A stretch of DNA of 64,000 nucleotides from Waddlia chondrophila WSU 86-1044 (GTDB taxonomy: Bacteria; Chlamydiota; Chlamydiia; Chlamydiales; CAMCWV01): contig CAMCWV010000001.1 in NCBI GenBank assembly GCA_945882915.1, forward strand, positions 97,555 to 161,554, read 5' to 3'. Of the stretch, positions 59,226 through 64,000 are shown one piece after another. How positions within the stretch are numbered: position 1 is the stretch's first letter; each line of letters begins with the position of its first letter. Below the pieces are notes generated by a model. It ran no database searches. It had not been told where the DNA came from and saw only the letters and a list, made by a program, of their open reading frames with translations. The translations under genes and the position numbers were made by a program.

Positions 59226-60895
59226 TTAGTTTTCTTGCTTGCCGTTTTTTTAGTTTCCACCTTGTCAACGATGATTTTGTTACCTTCAACCTCAACAACA
59301 ACGATACTGGAGTGCTGTTCAATGAAGTGCCCCTGGCTAAGGGCATCGTAGGGAATACCGTTGAGAAGTACTGTACCAGCAGGGCGCATAGTAGTCACGG
59401 CTTCTCCACAAGCACCAACCGCCGGACGTAGAGCTTGAGGCTCAAAGCCGACAGTATATCCTTGTGACGACTCTTCTGAACCATGTAGCACGAGCCGGTT
59501 AAAGAGCGTTGCCTTTGGCATAACAAATTTTGCGAGGAATGCAATGATGAGCATCGCTACGATGATCGTTCCGCAAAGCCAGGCGAGGCGCTGTAAAACC
59601 GCTTCGCCCGCAGCATTCATGTTCCCCGTATCCACCTCAAAAGTGACTAAGGAAATTGCAGGAAGAAGCATCCCTATTAAACCAACAAGAGCCAAAAGAA
59701 TCCCAATCACGCCCGGGATCCCAAAACCTGGAAAGACAAACAGCTCAATGGCTATAAGCACAATCCCAAGACCGAGCAACGCAATTTCAAGCCAGTTAAC
59801 AGCTTCAAGAGAAAAACTCGAAAGAACGATCAAGAAAAGGCAGATAAGCGCCCCCGTGCCTGGCAATCCAAAACCTGGATGGTTGAACTCTAAGTAAAAT
59901 CCTATAATAAGCCCCAAAAAGAGAAGGGAGGCTATCGCAGGGGTTGCAAGAATTGCAAAGAAATGTTCACGCCATGTCATCTGGTAAGAATCAACTATCG
60001 CATTTGGAATAGCCTCGAAGAATGGCTCGGTGAAAAGAAGCTCTTTAGACGCTGGCCAGCGCCCCGTTCGCTCCTCTTCTGGAGAAATTAACGCAAGCGA
60101 CTGCGGGTCCAACAATATATCCGCAACGCCCAGTTCTTTCATGAGCTCAGCAGTGAGTGTTAGAAGCTTCCCTTTTGGATTAATGACCCTGTCAGGATTT
60201 GGGCCCGTGAGATTCAACTGCGAGTCGTTGTCGAGTTTAACGATTTTTCCATGACGAAGCACCAGGAGAACATCCTTGTCTACCATCGCTTCTGCAATAA
60301 GCGGATCCCTCCCAAAAAAATTAGCGCGATTGGCAAAATCTGTCCGCATCGCAGAGTTTATTTTCTCCGGAGCTTCTTTCATCTCCCCTTCCTGACTAAA
60401 CGTTACTGGCTCAGCAGCGCCCATGCTGGCATCTTTTGCAATCGCTATGAACCTGCAAGAGTAGGCAAGCATCGCCCCTGCAGAGATGGCCCAATTGTTA
60501 ACAAAAGCCACGACCGGGATGTGGTGCTGCGTGTCCATCTCTTTAAGAGCGTCCGAAATCTGCTGGGCAGCAAAGACCTCTCCGCCTGGCGTGTTTAGTT
60601 CAAGAATAATAAAAGAGGGCTTTAGCTCCTTGTAGTAATCGAGAGCTGTTTTGACATAGATCCATGTTGACTGACTAATAGGGACATCTTTAGGAAGGAG
60701 AAGGTGACCTACGTAGTTAGCCCCTTCGTCCTTAAAAATAATATGCTCTTTGAGCTGTGCCTGCAGCGCTGCAGGGGCCACCTCGAGCGGATATAAACCC
60801 TCTCCGGCGTGTGCAAGCGAGCCTCCACACAATGCGAACATAATGAAGCATAGCTGCAATAGACGAAGGAGTTTGGGGGCTAAAGCTTTATTCAT
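59222..60895 (-). CDS. nfeD: NfeD long form: ClpP-class membrane serine protease
   Basis: Encodes 557 residues. A signal peptide (MFALCGGSLAHAG) precedes the ClpP-like protease domain with LELNTPGGEV, the nucleophile Ser in NNWAISAGAMLA and the partner Lys in EKINSAMR. Four to five membrane helices and a C-terminal OB-fold (LRPAVGACGEAVTTMRPAGTVLLNG) follow. Related archaeal and bacterial enzymes cut membrane-proximal substrates such as stomatins. First gene of the nfeD-nfeD-floA operon. Confidence 0.92.
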   Translation of the reverse strand: MNKALAPKLLRLLQLCFIMFALCGGSLAHAGEGLYPLEVAPAALQAQLKEHIIFKDEGANYVGHLLLPKDVPISQSTWIYVKTALDYYKELKPSFIILELNTPGGEVFAAQQISDALKEMDTQHHIPVVAFVNNWAISAGAMLAYSCRFIAIAKDASMGAAEPVTFSQEGEMKEAPEKINSAMRTDFANRANFFGRDPLIAEAMVDKDVLLVLRHGKIVKLDNDSQLNLTGPNPDRVINPKGKLLTLTAELMKELGVADILLDPQSLALISPEEERTGRWPASKELLFTEPFFEAIPNAIVDSYQMTWREHFFAILATPAIASLLFLGLIIGFYLEFNHPGFGLPGTGALICLFLIVLSSFSLEAVNWLEIALLGLGIVLIAIELFVFPGFGIPGVIGILLALVGLIGMLLPAISLVTFEVDTGNMNAAGEAVLQRLAWLCGTIIVAMLIIAFLAKFVMPKATLFNRLVLHGSEESSQGYTVGFEPQALRPAVGACGEAVTTMRPAGTVLLNGIPYDALSQGHFIEQHSSIVVVEVEGNKIIVDKVETKKTASKKTK

Positions 60896-61208
60896 TCAAT
60901 CCTTGAAGGAGTTTCTTACTTATTAAGGCCTTTACGCAGTGAGCCTTTGAATTTTAATAACTATTTACGCACCTTCGTGCCTGCCAACGTTTAACCCAGT
61001 GCCGCTTAAGACGCATACGTATGCTTGCTGAGGTTCAGTGGACTCGACATGTCGAGTCCTAACAAAGCTAGGACAGGTCCCAGCACTCCAAAGAGCATCG
61101 CTAACGCTCGCTCCGAATATTTTAACCAAAAGACAAATTGCTTATCTCTCAACCAACGGTTAAATAGTTACACTTAATTAAACTCACATATTTACTTGAA
61201 AAAGAATT
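60896..61208. other. 313-base spacer with a half nested-hairpin repeat
   Basis: 60960-61000 carries ACCTTCGTGCCTGCCAACG, also seen near copies A and B, and 61012-61114 is the repeat half. No gene, no clear promoter pair for nfeD. Confidence 0.5.
61012..61114. repeat. nested-hairpin repeat family, half copy C
   Basis: Keeps the GGACTCGACATGTCGAGTCC palindrome and the right arm CAGCACTCCAAAGAG ... CGCTCGCTCC, in the orientation of copy A. The left arm is missing. Confidence 0.8.
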
Positions 61209-62570
61209 TTATAAGCTACTAATAAACTCTAGCATAAGATCACGCGTCTGCTCAAGATGCTCTGCAGTATGAGCGCTAGAAACAAACGACGCTTCATACT
61301 GAGAAGGGGCAATATAGACCCCATGATCAAACATAAATCGGAAGAACTTAACAAAACAAGCGGCGTCAAGCTGGTGACAATCTTCCATGCACGTGATGCG
61401 AGTAGCCCCAAAAAAGAGCGTGTACATAGACCCTACCTGCTGAATGCACGCCTTTAGCCCCTTCTTTTCAATTGCCTCTCGAACAGGGCGCGTAATCACA
61501 TTTGTCTTATTCTCAAGGTCTGGGTAAAAATTTAGCTGTCCTTCAATTAACTTAAGCGTCTGGTACCCCGCAACCATTGCCATAGGGTTTCCAGAAAGCG
61601 TTCCTGCTTGATAAACCCTCCCAAGCGGAGCCAAGTGATCCATAATCCGTGCAGCTCCGCCAAAAGCCGCCGCCGGAAAGCCGCCACCTACTATTTTGCC
61701 TAAGCACTTCATGTCAGGCTGAATCCCGTAAAGATCTTGCGCCCCTTTTTTGCTCACACGGAAGCCATTGATGACTTCATCAAAAATAAGAAGGGCCCCA
61801 ATTTTGGTCGTCTCATCGCGGAGCATTTGAACAAACTCCTGAGAAGCGGGCGTAACGCCCATATTCCCAGCAATAGGTTCAAGTATCACTCCGGCAATTT
61901 TATTGCTATTACGAGGGTCTCGAAGAAAATCCCTGCAGGCCTTTACGTCATTATACGGAAGACTTGCCGTAGAACGCACCATGTCAGATGGGATTCCTTG
62001 AGAAGAAAAGTCACTAAGATGAGCCACTCCAGAGCCTGCCTTGACCAAGAAATGGTCAGCATGGCCGTGATAGTTGCCGTTAAATTTCACAATCACTTCT
62101 CTTCCCGTACACCCGCGAGCAAGCCGGACAGCTGACATCGTAGCTTCGGTCCCTGAGGAGACAAAGCGTATCTTCTCTATGCCATCCATCATATTCACAA
62201 CTTGCCGGGCAAGACGCTCTTCTACCTGACTTGTGATTCCATAAGTAGTCCCCTTCCATAGCTGCTCTTGAACAGCTGTTAGAATTGCAGGGTGGGCGTG
62301 GCCGTGGATGAGAGCCCCCCACGAACCGCAGTAATCAATGTAGGTGAGCCCGTCGACATCAGTAATCGTATCTCCTTTAGCCTCAGCAATAACAAGCGGG
62401 TCCATGTCGAGCCCTGGGAAAGCGCGCACAGGGGAGTTAACGCCGCCAGGGATTACCTCACAAAGCAGGCGGAAGACCTCGACGCTTTTAGGGCGAAAGG
62501 AAGGGCCGCATCGCGCTTTTTGCTGAACTTTCTGAGAACCTTTTACGTCTGATAATTTTATTGCCGTCAC
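61209..62570 (-). CDS. hemL: glutamate-1-semialdehyde 2,1-aminomutase
   Basis: Encodes 453 residues from a GTG at 62570, supported by AAGGAG five bases before it. Substrate and PLP sites: PGGVNSPVRAF, DYCGSWGALIHGHAHP, FVSSGTEATMSAVRLARG, FDEVINGFRV and the PLP lysine in LGKIVGGGFPAAAFGG. It makes 5-aminolevulinate for haem in the C5 pathway. The N-terminal 25 residues are longer than usual. Not in an operon with other haem genes here. Confidence 0.94.
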   Translation of the reverse strand: MTAIKLSDVKGSQKVQQKARCGPSFRPKSVEVFRLLCEVIPGGVNSPVRAFPGLDMDPLVIAEAKGDTITDVDGLTYIDYCGSWGALIHGHAHPAILTAVQEQLWKGTTYGITSQVEERLARQVVNMMDGIEKIRFVSSGTEATMSAVRLARGCTGREVIVKFNGNYHGHADHFLVKAGSGVAHLSDFSSQGIPSDMVRSTASLPYNDVKACRDFLRDPRNSNKIAGVILEPIAGNMGVTPASQEFVQMLRDETTKIGALLIFDEVINGFRVSKKGAQDLYGIQPDMKCLGKIVGGGFPAAAFGGAARIMDHLAPLGRVYQAGTLSGNPMAMVAGYQTLKLIEGQLNFYPDLENKTNVITRPVREAIEKKGLKACIQQVGSMYTLFFGATRITCMEDCHQLDAACFVKFFRFMFDHGVYIAPSQYEASFVSSAHTAEHLEQTRDLMLEFISSL

Positions 62571-62648
62571 GGTGGCTCCTTAAATAGCATAAATTTTGCA
62601 AGACCAGTATGATGGCCACAATACCATTTTCAAGCAATGAGATGAAAT

Positions 62649-62951
62649 ATGCCATTTACGATAGGGGGAGAGTGGATCGCGCCCCAAGGATCTAACCAAG
62701 GATCTAAAGAGGGAGCAAAGCCAGACCCCTCCAAACCAGTTAAAGTGAGACGAGAAAGACGCGGAAATAATAGGGTGACTATTGTTGTAAACACCCCAGG
62801 TCCTGATGAGAAAAGGACAGCCCTAGCCGCCCTTCTGAAAAAGAAATGTGGCTGTGGTGGCACCCTCAAAGGAGATGTCATCGAAATTCAAGGTGACAAA
62901 GTAGAAATGATAAAAACCCTTCTGCTGGCCGAAGGGATTAAGTCACAATAA
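62649..62951 (+). CDS. yciH: SUI1/eIF1-like translation factor YciH
   Basis: Encodes 100 residues: a basic, disordered N-terminal 35 residues, then the SUI1 domain VKVRRERRGNNRVTIVV, LAALLKKKCGCGGTLKGDVIEIQGD and the C-terminal helix. Bacterial YciH weighs on start-codon choice like eIF1. Diverges from hemL and precedes a short palindromic element and ridA. Confidence 0.9.
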   Translation: MPFTIGGEWIAPQGSNQGSKEGAKPDPSKPVKVRRERRGNNRVTIVVNTPGPDEKRTALAALLKKKCGCGGTLKGDVIEIQGDKVEMIKTLLLAEGIKSQ

Positions 62952-62980
62952 AAATAGCGTAAAAACAACCATTTCAAGGA

Positions 62981-63050
62981 TATACTCCTCTTACCTGAAA
63001 ACGGGGCTTTGGCGCCGTCCAAATTCCCGTTTTCAGCCAAGAGGAGTATA
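62981..63050. repeat. TATACTCC palindromic element, short form, at the ridA start
   Basis: 70 bases, TATACTCCTCTTACCTGAAA to TTTCAGCCAAGAGGAGTATA. Its last six bases before TATA are GAGGAG, 3 bases from the first and 6 from the second ATG of ridA. Confidence 0.92.
63041..63046 (+). promoter_or_regulatory. Shine-Dalgarno of ridA provided by a repeat end
   Basis: GAGGAG at the end of the palindromic element, followed by TATATGATG. No other purine-rich ribosome site lies in front of ridA. Confidence 0.75.
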
Positions 63051-63052
63051 TG

Positions 63053-63445
63053 ATGAGCCACAAGTTACAAAAGATCGAAACAGAAAAAGCGCCAGAAGCA
63101 ATCGGCCCCTATTCTCAAGCCGTTTCAAGCGGACAAATAGTATTTCTTTCAGGCCAACTCCCCATAGACCCTCAAACGGGAAAGCTTATTCAAGGCGATA
63201 TCAAAGCGCACACCAATCAAGTGCTCAGCAACCTTGAAGCGGTACTGAAAGCTGCAAACCTAAGCTTTGAACACATCGCTCGCATGGACGTTTTTCTTAA
63301 AAATCTTGATGATTTCGCTGCTATGAATGAAGAGATTGAAAAACGGCTTACACAGCCCGTCAAGCCTGCACGGCAAACGATTCAAGCCGCAAAACTCCCC
63401 TTAGATGCCATCGTAGAGATCTCTTGCATTGCCATACGCCCTTAA
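63053..63445 (+). CDS. ridA: RidA family enamine/imine deaminase
   Basis: Encodes 130 residues from the second of two adjacent ATGs (63050 and 63053), chosen for the six-base distance to GAGGAG. Family motifs: APEAIGPYSQAV, IVFLSGQLPIDPQTG, LSNLEAVLKAANLSFEHIARMDVFL and the C-terminal RQTIQAAKLPLDAIVEISCIA; Arg and Glu of the trimer active site are there. It hydrolyses reactive 2-aminoacrylate-type enamines formed by PLP enzymes. Confidence 0.93.
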   Translation: MSHKLQKIETEKAPEAIGPYSQAVSSGQIVFLSGQLPIDPQTGKLIQGDIKAHTNQVLSNLEAVLKAANLSFEHIARMDVFLKNLDDFAAMNEEIEKRLTQPVKPARQTIQAAKLPLDAIVEISCIAIRP

Positions 63446-63467
63446 AAAAAAACCAATTAAGGATTAC

Positions 63468-63920
63468 ATGTTAAAACATTGGATTATTGCACTAGCAGCA
63501 GCCACCGCACTCCCTTCATTACTCATGGGACAGTCTTCGCAGGTGACCACACAGGCGGCTCCAACAGAATCTACAGCTAATGCAGAAGCGGAGAAAAAAG
63601 AGGCAGCTAAGAACGCTGACATCCCTGCAACACCTTCTACAACAACGCCTGCGATACCTAAATATCCAGACACAGGAGCGTCTACTCCTTACCCACTTCC
63701 AAGACCATCCGTCACAGGAATCAACAGCCCAGGAGCTCTGCAGCCTTACAGTGCCGAAACCTCTGTCACAGCCCCAAACGCTCTCGGCCCCATTGAGCAA
63801 GGCGCAGCACTCCCCTCTGTAACAGATCCGAACTATCAACCCTCTTTCTCTGGACAGTCCTCCATAACAGCCCCTCAGACCGAAGGCCCCGCCATCAAAC
63901 CTCAAGAGCATGAGTTTTAG
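63468..63920 (+). CDS. secreted Pro/Ser/Thr-rich protein of unknown function
   Basis: Encodes 150 residues from MLKHWIIALAAATALPSLLMG, a clear signal peptide, with AAGGA five bases upstream; a longer frame from 63429 overlaps ridA and is rejected. The mature protein is low complexity (Pro, Thr, Ser, Ala) with repeated motifs of the kind SSITAPQTEGP, TSVTAPNALGP and PSVTGINSPGA, so a three-copy repeat. Likely periplasmic or surface; function unknown. Confidence 0.75.
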   Translation: MLKHWIIALAAATALPSLLMGQSSQVTTQAAPTESTANAEAEKKEAAKNADIPATPSTTTPAIPKYPDTGASTPYPLPRPSVTGINSPGALQPYSAETSVTAPNALGPIEQGAALPSVTDPNYQPSFSGQSSITAPQTEGPAIKPQEHEF

Positions 63921-63947
63921 GGCGCGCTTTTTGAAACACAGAGAAAA

Positions 63948-64000
63948 TATACTCCTCGTAGTTGAAAACGGGAACTTGGACGGCGCCAAAGCCCCGGGGC
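63948..64000. repeat. TATACTCC palindromic element, cut by the window end
   Basis: TATACTCCTCGTAGTTGAAA ... GGACGGCGCCAAAGCCCCGG, the left half of an element that runs out of the window. Confidence 0.85.

Noticed and set aside
8718..61114. CRISPR array from the regularly repeated palindromes
   Set aside because: Repeats are dispersed over tens of kb, not spaced by unique spacers, and no cas gene is present.

Overview
The window reads as a chromosome segment of a member of the Chlamydiae, most likely an amoeba-associated 'environmental' lineage rather than Chlamydia itself. Several gene blocks match chlamydial gene order as I remember it: rpsL-rpsG-fusA-rpsJ; rodA / birA / nifU-like / nifS-like / gpmA / rluB; dppF-dppD / DUF47 / PiT; FlgN-like / AtoS / AtoC; and amiA-murE-ftsI-ftsL-rsmH followed by the genes I know as CT273 and CT274. 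Three tandem OTU-type cysteine protease genes and an unusually heavy load of short palindromic repeats set it apart from the reduced Chlamydia genomes.

Layout. 1-2.5 kb: end of an FAD/Fe-S oxidase, an exported protein, scpA-scpB. 2.9-6.7 kb: ribosomal operon with a clear terminator. 6.9-14.8 kb: rodA, an orphan helical protein, birA, NifU-like/NifS-like pair, gpmA, rluB. 15-20.8 kb: oligopeptide ABC ATPases, phosphate transport pair, M24 peptidase. 21-23.3 kb: DUF2760 plus an Hsp70-like ATPase. 23.5-29.8 kb: three OTU genes with duplicated leaders, then sufE. 29.8-30.9 kb: repeat-rich DNA with tRNA-Leu. 30.9-43 kb: LysM lipoprotein, a 2184-residue membrane-anchored coiled-coil/TPR protein, FlgN-like protein, NtrB/NtrC-type pair and a MinD/FlhG-like ATPase. 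43-48.4 kb: MORN-like protein, DUF115/Maf-like protein, Rieske ferredoxin, HsdR-N-like protein, gnd, tRNA-Arg. 48.4-55.9 kb: peptidoglycan/division cluster and two small conserved genes. 56.4-64 kb: yggS, a membrane protein, floA-nfeD-nfeD, hemL, yciH, ridA and a secreted proline-rich protein.

How genes work together. The best-defined modules are translation (rpsL to rpsJ), condensin accessory factors (scpAB), meso-DAP peptidoglycan synthesis and septation (rodA, murE, ftsI, ftsL, amiA, rsmH), flotillin/NfeD membrane organisation, and a sigma-54 two-component pair beside flagellar-type accessory genes (FlgN-like, FlhG-like) and a possible envelope-spanning LysM/TPR assembly. The OTU array is most easily read as secreted deubiquitinases acting on the host.

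Most notable signals. (1) A palindromic MITE-like family with TATACTCCTC ends, present in 18 full, partial or half copies. Its outward ends carry a Shine-Dalgarno sequence that appears to serve ridA and the MORN gene, and its ends supply the stop codons of three other reading frames. (2) A NifS-like/NifU-like pair in which nearly all catalytic or cluster-binding residues of the IscS and IscU folds are replaced. (3) An OTU paralogue whose expected catalytic His is Tyr. (4) A second repeat family with hairpins that stay palindromic while their sequence changes. All family calls are by eye; no search was run.
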